NCBI RefSeq assembly: GCF_014218805.1
Contig: NZ_JACJUV010000001.1
Span: forward strand, 1,996,501 to 2,060,500
Source of the DNA: Teredinibacter franksiae
Lineage (GTDB): Bacteria > Pseudomonadota > Gammaproteobacteria > Pseudomonadales > Cellvibrionaceae
Reading direction: 5' to 3'
Length of the DNA stretch: 64,000 bases
Shown here: positions 37,585-49,400 of the stretch, in pieces
Numbering within the stretch: position 1 is the stretch's first letter
How the letters are laid out: each line of letters starts with the position of its first letter
Notes under the pieces: model-generated
Databases searched by the model: none
Told to the model about the DNA's origin: nothing
The model's input: the letters and a program-made list of their open reading frames with translations, nothing else
Translations under genes and position numbers: made by a program

Positions 37585-37635
37585 TGCATTAACATACCGT
37601 AACCCATTCTTTTTAACCAAACACACAAACACTCA

Positions 37636-37983
37636 CTACATTACGCACTCGGCTACACCCTCCACCTGAGTAAATACATTAATCGTTACAACGCCACCTG
37701 CACCATAGGTAGCCACTTCCTTATTCGAGACTTTTTCGTTATGACCGTAATTACTACCCCCACAAAGCTCTGTCGCTCGCATGTGCCAATATTTTTGCGC
37801 CGTCTCTGCCGTGGTATAAGTGTTCACTAAAACAGATATTTCATATACACCAACCGACAGCGTCTTATCTTCGTATCCCATATTATCCCAATAAGGATTC
37901 TTCTTTTTGTAGGCCGTGGTGCACCCAACGAACAGTACAGCGACCAAAACAACGCAACTCACACGACTTAATTTTATCCACAT
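37636..37983 (-). CDS. Small lipoprotein of unknown function
   Basis: 115 residues. Signal peptide with lipobox (LFVGC, Cys21) followed by a short polar domain with three further cysteines, including ELCGG and AECVM at the end. ATG start with GGTGGAA 7 bp upstream. The pattern (Y/T-rich, VGVYEISVLVNTYTTAETAQ, KYWHMRATELC) resembles small gammaproteobacterial lipoproteins involved in tolerance or envelope stress, without a firm family. Confidence 0.65.
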   Translation of the reverse strand: MWIKLSRVSCVVLVAVLFVGCTTAYKKKNPYWDNMGYEDKTLSVGVYEISVLVNTYTTAETAQKYWHMRATELCGGSNYGHNEKVSNKEVATYGAGGVVTINVFTQVEGVAECVM

Positions 37984-38043
37984 ACTATTCCACCCAGGTT
38001 AACAAAATACGCCCAAATTTCTCGACCTGCTTTACATGCGAAA

Positions 38044-38292
38044 TTATCCACACACGACCATCCCGGTGTAAGCGCCACCTACCACACGATAGCGCGCCAT
38101 TGACGAATCGAGATTAATCGCATATCCGCGGCCTGGCACAAATGGAATCCATCTAAACACAACACCTTTAAGCACGATGCTTTCAGCCACTTCTCCGCGA
38201 ACAAAAACAGATAGAACATAAAGCCCATCTACAGCCCCCCGAATAATCTGCAACCTAGACCTTAAGAAAGTACCACTCAGACCCAACCCCAC
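38044..38292 (-). CDS. Doubtful 82-residue reading
   Basis: GTG start, no convincing ribosome site, valine- and glycine-rich (FRWIPFVPGRGYAINLDSSM). It may be a small gene or a remnant of a larger one next to the lipoprotein. No family recognised. Confidence 0.25.
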   Translation of the reverse strand: MGLGLSGTFLRSRLQIIRGAVDGLYVLSVFVRGEVAESIVLKGVVFRWIPFVPGRGYAINLDSSMARYRVVGGAYTGMVVCG

Positions 38293-38374
38293 TTTCTACA
38301 CTTGACGCTATACCAATGACCCAAAGCCCCAAAGCCCCAAAGCCCCATGGACTCTATATTTTGGTGCTCGGGCA

Positions 38375-39448
38375 CTAGCCCGTATTTAGATAGAGCGCCT
38401 GCGAACACGCCACACCCTTGCCGCAATTACGCTCAAACACCTGCGCATAATCGGCCATGCGCGCCACTGAACCGGCACTGGAACCGTAACGGCGGCCAAA
38501 GTTTTGAACGTGGTCGATCCACTTATTTGGATTAATACCCAACCGCGACACTATGGCCGGAAGTTCGCTGGCGATGGCTCCGCGTTTATCGTCTCGCAGA
38601 ATACGCCCGGTGGTATCCACCAAATCAAAATAATCTTCACGGGTAAAGGGTAAGGCATGGCGAGTATCGGTATGGGAGGAGCCGTCAAAGGGCATTAACG
38701 GGGCTTCGGGTAAAGCATCCAAACCCATTTCCGCTTTTAATTCACGCTGCTTTTGAACACGAGCATTTAACTGCTGCTCGCTTTTGGATTTGGTATTTTT
38801 GTATTTTACGTAATCGAATAAGCGCTGTTGAATGGAGGTGAAATCACTTTCCATGAGATCCGTTTCCATCGCCGCCCGAATAGGGTTGAGATCGACATAG
38901 GCCATACAGCTCAGTAGTGCGGCTTCATCCAATAGGGCCTGACTTTTAAAACGCCCTTCCCAAAACCGGCCTTTACAGTTTTCTTCCTCGTTGGCCATAC
39001 GGGCTATGGTTTCATTAACACCGCGCATAAACCAGCTGATATCGTATAAGCGTTTACGCCACTTTTCGATAATCTCATCCACTGCGGCTTGCGTAGCCGC
39101 ATCAATAGCCTCCGGGTTCTCCAGCCAGTGATCAACCAGCATATGGCCGCTATACAACTGCATCCAGCGCTCGGCCACTTCTTTATTACTCCATGCCTGC
39201 GCCCTAGCCTTATCCGCATGCAGCACAACATGGTAGTGGTTGCTCATCACCGCATAAGCACACACATCTACCGCATACACATACGACAAAAACCGCAAGC
39301 GCGATACGATCCACTGCTTGCGGTGATCGTAATTCTCACCCGTCGAATGATCGTCACCACACAAATACGCACGCCGAACACAGCGTACATAACAATGGTA
39401 AAACGGCGTTGAATCCAGAGATATTAATGTTTCGCGGCTTTGGGTCAT
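38375..39448 (-). CDS. REP-associated tyrosine (Y1/HUH) transposase
   Basis: 357 residues. The Y1_Tnp domain has the HUH motif NHYH (His71, His73) in CAYAVMSNHYHVVLHADK and the conserved block MAYVDLNPIRAAM, whose Tyr is the expected nucleophile. C-terminal part includes the DNA-binding-like LGINPNKWIDHVQNFGRRYG. Such enzymes act on short palindromic repeats by single-strand cleavage. ATG at 39448. Its 5' end is duplicated upstream (see repeat entry). No obvious frameshift, so it is probably functional. Confidence 0.88.
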   Translation of the reverse strand: MTQSRETLISLDSTPFYHCYVRCVRRAYLCGDDHSTGENYDHRKQWIVSRLRFLSYVYAVDVCAYAVMSNHYHVVLHADKARAQAWSNKEVAERWMQLYSGHMLVDHWLENPEAIDAATQAAVDEIIEKWRKRLYDISWFMRGVNETIARMANEEENCKGRFWEGRFKSQALLDEAALLSCMAYVDLNPIRAAMETDLMESDFTSIQQRLFDYVKYKNTKSKSEQQLNARVQKQRELKAEMGLDALPEAPLMPFDGSSHTDTRHALPFTREDYFDLVDTTGRILRDDKRGAIASELPAIVSRLGINPNKWIDHVQNFGRRYGSSAGSVARMADYAQVFERNCGKGVACSQALYLNTG

Positions 39449-39626
39449 GGTTGCACAAATTACTAGAGCCCGGAAGGCTTGTCAAGTTTTTGGATGTCCT
39501 TTAATTTTGCGTACATAGCAATGGTAAAACGGTGTTGAATCTAGGGAGATTAATGTTTCGCGGCTTTGGGTCATGGTTGCATAAATTACTAGAGGCCGGA
39601 AGGCTTGTCAAGTTATTGGATGTCCT
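39383..39626. repeat. Tandem duplication of the 5' end of the Y1 transposase gene (126-bp period)
   Basis: The segment 39383-39500 is repeated at 39509-39626 with about eight scattered substitutions. It spans the first 22 codons and the upstream sequence. The second copy also reads MTQSRETLISLDSTPFYHCY on the minus strand (ATG at 39574) but meets a stop after about 30 codons. Confidence 0.9.
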
Positions 39627-39717
39627 TTTCTTTATTTTTTGGATGTCCTTTTCTTTTATTTTTTGGATGTCCTTTTCTTTTATTGGATGTCCTTTTCTTT
39701 TATTGGATGTCCTTTTA
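39617..39717. repeat. TGGATGTCC-TTTT short tandem array
   Basis: TGGATGTCCTTTT occurs at 39617, 39640, 39664, 39684 and 39704 (spacing 20-24 bp), separated by T-rich linkers such as CTTTTATT. A further copy ends each half of the 126-bp duplication (39491). Lies between the transposase and the immunity gene; 39449-39774 holds no other gene. Confidence 0.85.
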
Positions 39718-39746
39718 TTTTTATTGAGTTAAGTAAGTGCCATTCA

Positions 39747-39762
39747 GGCCTGACCCCTATAG
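39747..39762. repeat. 16-bp direct repeat, copy 2
   Basis: GGCCTGACCCCTATAG, identical to 37569-37584. It lies 13 bp from the end of the immunity gene. Confidence 0.85.
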
Positions 39763-39774
39763 CTCCCTGCTCTT

Positions 39775-40404
39775 CTAATGCCGCCGCGCGCAGGCCGCAA
39801 TGTACAACGTCCCCATACACCAGCCCTGATGCTCCTCCCCCCCACCAAGCACGGTTTCGAACTTAAAATCACTACTAACCCAAGTTGCTAAATCTAAAAA
39901 TGGTCCCCCGTGGGTTCGCATTTTAAACGCCTTATTCTTGGTACTGAAAATCGCTCCCCAATCTGGCTCCCACAGCTCAACCATTAAACTAAGTAAGCTT
40001 TCAAAATACTCTAGGTTTTCTATCCCAAGATTAGTCGGAAATTTTACCACAACACAATTCCCAATATTTTTATTGCTAGAATGCACGCCGCAGCGAACGC
40101 CAACGCTAACGCTAGGCATAAACGTTGAATCGGCCACCACTCCCACACTACATCCTAACTCTGGGATACTCCCTCCGCCAATATCTTTACATTGGACCCC
40201 ATCTCGAAAGAGTTGGATCACGCCTGAAACGTTCCCCACGTCAAGTAAATCACATTTTTCACTGGACGATGCTTTGCTGCGCCAATTTGACAAAAATGGA
40301 AAGCAGCTAGAAGACACGGTGATAAACTTCAACATGCGCTCAGCACAAGCCTCGGTAGTTTCTCGCCTATCTCCCCAGTAAACTCCAACTGTATTGATGC
40401 TCAT
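39775..40404 (-). CDS. Imm52-like immunity protein for the Rhs toxin
   Basis: 209 residues, no signal peptide. The N-terminus VGVYWGDRRETTEACAERML followed by a helical region and FLSNWRSKASS fits the Imm52 pattern (YWG-R-E-S-ECA, then F-W). The middle has several Cys and Gly-rich strands (GVRCGVHSS). It starts 11 bp downstream of the Rhs stop, in the same direction, preceded by AAGAGAG. In known systems Imm52 genes sit directly after toxins with Tox-REase-5 domains, which is what the Rhs C-terminus shows. It should bind and block the nuclease in the cytoplasm. Confidence 0.75.
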   Translation of the reverse strand: MSINTVGVYWGDRRETTEACAERMLKFITVSSSCFPFLSNWRSKASSSEKCDLLDVGNVSGVIQLFRDGVQCKDIGGGSIPELGCSVGVVADSTFMPSVSVGVRCGVHSSNKNIGNCVVVKFPTNLGIENLEYFESLLSLMVELWEPDWGAIFSTKNKAFKMRTHGGPFLDLATWVSSDFKFETVLGGGEEHQGWCMGTLYIAACARRH

Positions 40405-40415
40405 AAACTACTCTC

Positions 40416-43400
40416 TTAAAGTGAAGGTGGAGTATACATAATATCAATTCCAAAAATATCTCGCTCGCTCAACAACGTCCTCGTGGCATCAGCCGCATCT
40501 GACTCCGCAAAATGCCATTGAATCGGCACGTCTCCAGCCGCATCCAACTGCCTAACTGCTTGATCGGCCAATTTATCCGACCCTCGCCACCACCCTTGAA
40601 ATTCACCATCTTTGTTTAGAAAATTTGCATAATTTGGCCCTTTGGCATCTAAATAGGCGTCGGGAGTGACTCCATCAAATTTCACCCCGTTTACAACATA
40701 TGCCTCGTTTGCCCGCCCGCTAATTTGAGTCTGATAGGCCCTTGCGCTATCCGACATCGATTCATTGACAGACTCCCAGTTACCTGGCGGCATTGGACGT
40801 TGAGTAGAGGATAGCGAACTCTCCCCACTTCCCCCAGGCCGCCCTAAGGAAACCCAATCTGCAAGCGACCCCTCGTTATTATACGCCCAAGATCTATACA
40901 TAATGTCATCTTGGTCTGTTATTGGGGCAAACCCCCCATCATCACCCATAACCCCGAAGGTAATACTGGCTCCTGTCTCATAGTCATAGTCCCAGACTTC
41001 ACCCTCCGAACCGATACCGTAATACTCAATTTCACCGTCACCATATTCTACAGAGAGTCTTCCAGTATCATCGTTACGAGTATATTCAATTCCGTCGTTT
41101 GTCCAAGTCTCGGGTCCGGCAGTTTTTGAAGAATGTAACGCTAAGCCTATCGCACCCAAAAGCCTAGCGCCAAGGCTGCGCCCCAAACCAACGCCTTTCT
41201 TAAAATTAAAATTGCCATCATTAGCGGCTGGTCCCGTCGGCCATGAACCGACTCTCCCGGGAGAGCGTGGGTTAGGGCTCGATGGAGTCTCAGGAAGAGG
41301 CGCTGCGGCCATTCCCATTGCGGAAGCGCCCGCCGGGCCACCCTTACCACCATCAGGGCCATATTGCTCCAAATACTGATCATATTCTTGCTGAGTCATC
41401 CCCGCCTGCTCAGGAGTTACAATATCTCCATTCGCATTGCGGATATATTGGGAGGATTCTTTTCCTCCAGCCGCAGATCCCGTAGCTGCGGCATTGAGGT
41501 GTTCGACAGCCTGATCTACTTTTGCCTGGTCAGCTTTAATTTTATCCCTCTTCTCGACATTAGAGCCTGATCCCGACTTCATTTTCTCGACAACTGAGTT
41601 CCCCAGCGCCGACGCAAATGAATTTAAAGCAATCTGCCCATAGTCCGCCTTCGGCCCAACGCCCCACTGATCACTCAACTTGGCTGTAATTGCACCGCTC
41701 ACAAACCCGCCCACAGTTTGCCCAACAATACTATCGCCACCAGAGCTCACCATAGAACCAGCAACACTCGCAGCCATTCCTTTCCAGCTAAAGCTGACAT
41801 CCATGCCTGCAATCTTTTTCACGGCATGGCTTGCAACATAATTTGCAGCAATATTCCCTGCTTTATATGCGTACTGTGTTGTTTGACTTGCTCCCTTGGC
41901 TGCTGCACCAAACCCTTTACCAATTCCCGCCGTAAGCCCAGACACCGCTCCTTCGGTAAAGGCCTGCTTAAAGCTAATCCGATCTTGAGCTCCTCCAGCG
42001 ACTCCAACCGCCTGAGAAGCAATACTTCCCATGAAGCCTCCAATGGCAGAAGCAGCCATCAAAATGCCAACATTCCCGGCTGCTGTTGCAGCCAAACCAG
42101 CCGAAACACCCGCAGACATTGCTGCACCAGCGGTCATAGTACCGCCAGAAACGGCAGCTGCATTCGCCATCAACCCAGCAGCTGCCCCCGCCGTATAAAC
42201 CGTCACGATCACAGCCACAACCACCATTACAATGGTCAGCAGCGCATTACAACTTGAACTCGGCGGCGGTGGCGCCTGTGGACTAGGCGTGGTATCGCCA
42301 ATAATCTCGCCCGGGTTATAAGGCTTAAAGTTATCAGCCTTATTCTGCAGGCTGGCATCTACGCTGGGAATCTCCAGCAGCATGCCCGAATCACTCGACT
42401 TAAACTGCTCGCCCGGCCCTAATGCCAAGCCATTAGCATCGGCAATGAGGTACCACAGATTGGAATCACCGTAGAGCGATTGCGCTAACCCGTGGAGGGT
42501 TTCGCCACCGGAAACCGTGTAGCTTCCCGGGGCTGTGCCACCGGCCATTTGTACCGAGGGCATTAAATCTACGGTGCGATTGCCTACAGAGCCCAATCGG
42601 TTACCCGCTTGGTAGAAGTAAGTGTCTTTCGTGGTTCGACCGTCGACAGTTTCACTTTTAGCCAGAATTTTGCCGTCGTTATCGTAGATAAAAGATTTCT
42701 TACCGCTTTCACCGCCCCAGATACTCACTGAACTCAGGTTGCCACGAATATCGTATTTAAAGCTACTGTGCCCGGGCTTCCAGCCACCATTGCTGCGTTC
42801 AACTTTGGTGTTTTTCTGCAAATAGTTCTCACCGTTCACAAAGCTATAGGTTTGGGTGTAGGTGTATTTAAACTTGTAACTGCCGTTGTCGTAGTGGCTA
42901 TAGGTATAACGTGCAACATTGCCCGCACCGTCGTAACCATTGATATAGGAGGTATAACCAGACTTTCGATTGTTCTTATCGTAGTTAGTTTGTGCCGCCA
43001 ACTTACCGTCTTTGGTATAGGTAGAGGTAGAACGTGATTGCTGGTTACCCGAGGAATCGTACGCCGTGTGCGATTTTTTCAGGCCTCGGTTGTCGTATAC
43101 CGCACGGAAGTCCGCGGTTGTTGAGCCGGTATACACCTGAACACCATCACGTATACGCACGGTTTTCTTGTCTGATGCTGTTCGATGCCCTAGGTCATCA
43201 TAGGCGTAGGTGCGCTGGGTGTAGTGGTCTCCTTTATCCACCACAACCTTCATTTCGGTATAGGTATAGGTATAGGTGGACGACCAGTCCGATGATGTCG
43301 TGGTGTAGGTATCAACGTTATAAGAAATTACTTCACCACCGAAATACGCCTGAGCCGCAGCAGAGTTAACATTCCCTCCCCAACTATTGTTCAAATAACT

Positions 43401-46400
43401 ATTGAACGTGCTGATATTCATATGACGGGTGGAAATACCAGACTTGGTCCACTGGTTCTCCTGTGATACCCGGCCTGCCCCGTCGTATTGGTATGCGTAA
43501 GATTTGGCGCCTTTGGCTTCAATTCTGCCTGTATCGCTGCTGTATTCACCATTCGCGACCAAAGCTCGGCCTTCACCGTCGTATCGATACCATCCGGTTT
43601 CTGTGTCGTTGTAATTGGAATTTGGCTTTTGGTATACAGCATGTACCCGCCTGCGGTTTCCGAATTCGTCGTAACTGTATTCAAGCGAGGTTAGCGATGC
43701 ACGCTCATCCCACAAGCCCTCATTGCCCGCCACCTCGGGTGAGGTGACTTTTATTAACCGGTTATGGTCATCGTAAAGAGAGCGCGTAACCACTTTAGAC
43801 TGAGTGCTTCCACTGAATGTATTCGTGTAGGTGCTGGTTGAACTGTAGTAGTCACTCGTTACCGTATAGGTGGAGGTGTAGTTCCAATTGTTGTCATCAA
43901 TAATTTCTTCGCTGACACGATTACCGGTAAAGTCGTAAGCGTAATTCGAGGTACGAACAGAGTTGTTGTAGCCACGGAAATTAGACCAGTTGTTTGTATC
44001 CTTAACTATCGACTGCAGCATGGTACCCGAGAGGTACGTGTAGCTTCGCTGAGTGTTGGTACTACTGTTATAACGCTCGGTGATCAAACGACCATAGGGA
44101 TCGTAATAGTAATTCGTTAAACGACCACCAGCTGCCGTTTTGGTAGTCATCTGCCCCGTTTTGTAACTAGAGGTAGTGTTATAGGTCCACTTGGTAATGT
44201 TATCAAGACTCGAACCAATCGCAAAACGCTCTTCAGTTTTGTTCCCTTGAGAGTCATAAGTGTAATAAGTACTGCGCGCCAGCTGGTCGATGGTTTGCAA
44301 TTTCTTACCGCGCTCATCGTAAACGTATCGAACGCTGGCACCTACGCTATCGAGGCTATCGGAATAAGTCGTTTCTTTCGTTCTTCGACCCACAGCATCG
44401 TAATCGTAGCTATTCAGTAACACACGCTCCGCGCGAGTACCGTAATTTATATTGGTGAAAGTATTAGTACTGGTGCTATAGGTCGTATCGCTTGTTGTGG
44501 TATAGGTCGATTCACTCACAACATAGCGGGCGTCATCCATGTATACGGAAGTTGCCGTAAGCTGACCAAGACGATCATAGTCGTGCACCATAACATTGCC
44601 CACGCCATCACGTGTTGCCACTTTTTCATTGAATACGTTGTAGCGGTATTCCTTTTTAACCCCTGTGGCGTCGATTTCTTGATACACATTGCCGTTGGTG
44701 TAGAAATATTGTTTACGCACATTAGTTTCTGAACCATTCACACCTTCAGCTTGGCGTATTAGGCGGCCAGCTTTATCGTAATGGTATTTTTTGTGCAGCT
44801 TAACATTGGCAGTAGTGCCATTTTCCGCCATACGTGAAATGCTTGGCAGAATCTCTTCAATGACCTGATCGTTGTGGTCGTATCTATACTCTGTAACCCG
44901 CGAATTAGCCCCATCACCATTGTCAGAGATAATTGACTTAACAATATTCCCCCATCGATCATATTCTTGGGTAACTACAGGTATAAACGTACGTTGGTTT
45001 TGATGATTGGTCGCATTTAAAAGCCCTTGAAAGCTTGGCTTGATTTCTTTTGTGACACGCCCTAATTCATCGCGCTGGTAGTAGGTGTTGTGCCCCAAGC
45101 TGGTTTCTCGAACCACCTCACCCGTTAAGTCGTAGCGGTAATAATGGTAGTTCTGAGCATCACGTTTATAGTACATCTGCCCAGAGCGGTCATAGTAGTA
45201 ATAAGTCGTTAACTGGGAGCTACCGCCGCCCACGCCGCTAACAGTGTATTCATGAGTAACGTCACCAAACTTATTGTGGGTCGTTCGCTTACCGGCCTTG
45301 TGCTCGGCCCCGTTTAACGTAAACACATCCAACGCGGCAGTTTGACGTCCGGTTTTGTCGTACGTAAATTCTTTACGAACCACATCGCCTCCAATTACAG
45401 TTTGTTCAGCCGTCACATGGCCGGCCACATCAAACTCCTGCGTATGTACGCCCCCTTCGGCATCGGTAGAGCTGATAGCATTACCGGCATGATCGTATGT
45501 AATTGTTGAGGTTCGAGCATCCGCATAGCTATACGTGTCGCTTTGCACTTGCTGCGAAAGCTCACCAAAGGCGTTATACGTTAGCGTGGTATAAACTCGC
45601 GCACTACTGTTGACCGAAGAGAAGGGATCTAAGTAATCACGCGTAACCGTGGAGTGGGGTGAATAACTGTATTTCTCCTGCCCATCACGGTTAAAGTAGT
45701 GGTAGGAGTAACTACCCGCAGCATCTTGTTGGAAATACACATCACCAAACGCATTATAGACATTGCGCTGCACTTGCAAGCCGTCGCGATTGGATGTGGC
45801 TACCGAGTTCTGGCTGGTGGTATAGGTGGTATTATCTTTATAAACGTAGGTATTTCGCCCAACGCTGTCATAGGTAAAGCGTGTTACACGGTCGTAACTG
45901 GAGTGCTCACTAACTGAAGGCGCACTGGTGGTATTAAGGCTGGACGGACTAGTGGTGTAATACAACTGAACCGTTCGTGTCACATTACCCATACCATCGT
46001 ATTCAGTTTTGGTAGCCTGGCCTTTGGCATTAACTTCCATAGCCTGGCGGCCCACAGCGTCGTAATAGTAATACGTATCACGCCACACGGAACTATCGGT
46101 CTGAACTCGCTGCTTAACCTTTTCGCCCATGGCGTTATACTGGAACTCGGTGACAGCCGCATCATTTCGTAATGTGCCACCACCATTCGTCGCATAAGTG
46201 GACAGACGAGAGGTCGGCATGGTGGTTTTGGTTTTTCGGCCAGCCGCATCGTATTGATTAATGATGACACGGTCATAGGTTGAGCTCGCGGAAACTACAT
46301 TGTCTGCAGGTAGGTAATAACCACGACTGGGTTCAGAATTTGCACCGGAATTGTATCGCGTTACGTGTGTAATATTCCCCACCGTATCGTAGGTGTTTTT

Positions 46401-49400
46401 GGTTACCCCCTTTTCCCCATCGATGTCATGCACCATGCGGTTAGCGGCATCGTAGGTTTTGTATTGGTAGCTGTAGTCACTTTGACCTGTACGAATTTGG
46501 TTACGCACTTCGTTACCCGCACCGTCGTAGGTGACTTCAATGGTACGTTCAAATCGGGCGCTGTTATTGGTGGACCATACGCGACCAGAATTTGGATCAA
46601 AATAACCCGGTAAAATAGTTTTTACTTGGCGGTTTAATGCATCGTATTCATAGCGGGTAATACGGGTATCACCCAAACTGGCACCGCCGCGGCCCACGCC
46701 CGAAAGCGCGTTTTTCAGTTCCGTTTCGGTAAGCTGGACACCCATATTGGTGATGATTTGATTAGTAAGGGTTTTATCAAACTGCACTAAGGCAACAACA
46801 TTACCGTTTCCGTCGTAGCGGCTTTCGCTCACCATCCAGGCGTCATCGGCTTGCGCCGTAACCACGTAACTGACACGGCCATCTTCGCCGTAAACGTTGT
46901 AGCTACGACGGTCATACGCGTCATAATCCACTTCATATGACGTCACCACATCGCCCCACTCAGACGTTTCATCATTCACTGTAAATACGTACGAACGCGT
47001 ATGGTGCAAACGACCATTGTCGTCATACTCGTATTTAGTCACACCACCTGCGGCATTCACATCCGCAATTTTTTGATTCAAATTGTTGTACACAAACCAG
47101 GTGGAGTGACCACGCGCGTTGATCATGCGCGTCATATTGCCATTAAGGTCGTATTTATACTGCGTGGTGATATTCAGTACGCCTGGCGCAATTACTTCAG
47201 AGGTTTTGCGACCAAGGTTGTCGTAGGTGTACTGCGTTTTGCGCTGAGACGAGCTGCTCACTGTACCCTGCTCAACGGTTAAGGTATTTCCTAGCCCGTC
47301 GTAGGAAAATTGAGTGCTAAGTTTAAGCCCGGTGGGGTCTACAATAATTTGTTTTACTTGGCCGTCGGCGTAGTAACGGTACTCTGTTGTTGATGCCGTA
47401 CTGGAGCCATAACCTTTGGTAACGGTGAACTGCCTACCTTGGCCATCAAAGGTGTAGGAAGTACGCAGATTTAAGCTGCCGTCGGGATCCACCGCTTCCA
47501 TAACCGTGCGGTTCGCCGCATCGTAACTAAAACGTGTAACCCTGCCATTACCGTCGATCACATCTTTTAAACGGCCACTGTCGTCGTAGGTTTTTTGGCT
47601 AATGGTATTGCGGTTATGGTCTTTAACACTTTCTAGCTGACCATCTTTGTTGTAGTTGTAATAGGTGACGTAACCATTGCCGTCTCTCAACTGCAGGGTA
47701 TCGCCATCGGCATTACTCCAGGTAGTCACAGACGCGCCTGATGGCGTGGTAACGGTTACGGCATTTTGTTTGTCGTCGTACTGGTAGGTGGTGACATTGC
47801 CGTAAGCATCTTTGCTGGTGAGGGTACGGCCATACGCATCATACGTAGTCGTGTTGGATTTACCCGCTGCGTCAGTAACAACAACTTCACGTCCACCGTA
47901 GTTGTACGCGGTGTTGGTCCAGTTACCGTTGCCATCACGCACACCGGACACGCGCCCAAAGGCGTCGTAATTGGTGTAATTGTTAACACCGTTGCTATAG
48001 GTTCGCGTCTCTCGCCCCAGTAGATCGTAATAGTGATAGGTGTAATTACTGGTACCGGATGTAATTTTACGAATGGTGCGGTACAACTCACCATAGCTGT
48101 TATAGGTTTTTTCAGTAGTAAACTCTTGGGCATCGGTTGTAATGTGTTGGAGACCCAACTTATTGTAGGTTTGTTTTACAACATTATCGGTGGTGTTATT
48201 TTTAGCATTATTCACGCGTGTAGTAAGCGTAGACGTTTCACGCCCCCCTACAAAACCCGATATGCTGATACGGTTGGTTAGTACACGCGTTTCTGTTGCC
48301 TGCCCCAGGCCGTTATACACCGTTTGCGTTGCTTCACCTAACGCATTCACAGTGTAGGTAGGGCGGCCGGTTTTATCGTAAAAGAACAAGGTTTTTTGAC
48401 CATCGGGCCCAGTTTCAGAAATTTTGCGGCCCATGCCGTCATAACTAAAGCTCTGCCCGTAATTCGTGATGGCGGTGTTCAGTGCCGAACCCGTAGGCGA
48501 TGCGGCTAAACCTTCACTCCCTTCGCCACTGACAACACCGGTAACCTCACCAAAGGCGTTGTATCGGTTGTGGGTAACACGCTCTTCGAAAATACTGCTG
48601 TGTACGGCAATATTATCCACAGCCATATCGCCCATGTAGCCGCCAACTGCGACACCACGGAAACGTAATTTAATATCGCCTTCGAACTGACTTAAATCGA
48701 CCGTCGCCGACTTCCAGGCATCGGTGTTAGATGTTTGCTGCTGTCCTGATTTACTCCAAACATTATTTGAACGTGCGTATTCCCAATTGTAATACCCCGT
48801 GTTACCACTAACCTCAGCGCTAAGCCCGGTATAACCATCCAGCTCGGAGCGTAAATCCGCATCATAGGCACCAAAATTTGCCAGCGTGATTTTAGAGCTA
48901 GTTCCTGTACGGTCTGAAGATATCCTTAAATTCCCATCAACTAATGCAGCTGAAGCACCTGTAAGATCGGCATTGATCATACCGATTAAAGAGTTGTAAG
49001 TATGAACTTCATCTTCATAAACACTGAATGATACTTGCTGTGCGCTCCCGTTCACATAAACAGTAAAGTCGAAGGAGTCATCCAGCTTGTCAAAAACAAT
49101 ATCATCACCGCTTTTATCGCCGCCAATATTGATCGTTTGGTAACCATGGTAAACATACTGATCCCCTCGCTGCTTAGGATCAACCACATAAACATCCAGT
49201 GCCAACGTACCCATATTTGAACCAAACATATGGTAGTCGAAACTCACACTATTCGAACCATTCACAGAGAAAAAGTCGCTAACAAACTGACCGGCATTTC
49301 CAGCAGCATTAGCTTGTCCGCCGGAAGTTTCCATATAGATATAGCTTGTAGACCCTTGCGAACCCACCGATGGACCAGTGCCATAGGAAGACGTACCGCC

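Noticed and set aside
41718..42257. Open frames of up to 179 codons opposite the rhs gene
   Set aside because: They mirror the Ala/Gly-rich and repetitive coding strand, lack ribosome sites and have Ser/Cys/Arg-rich shadow composition.
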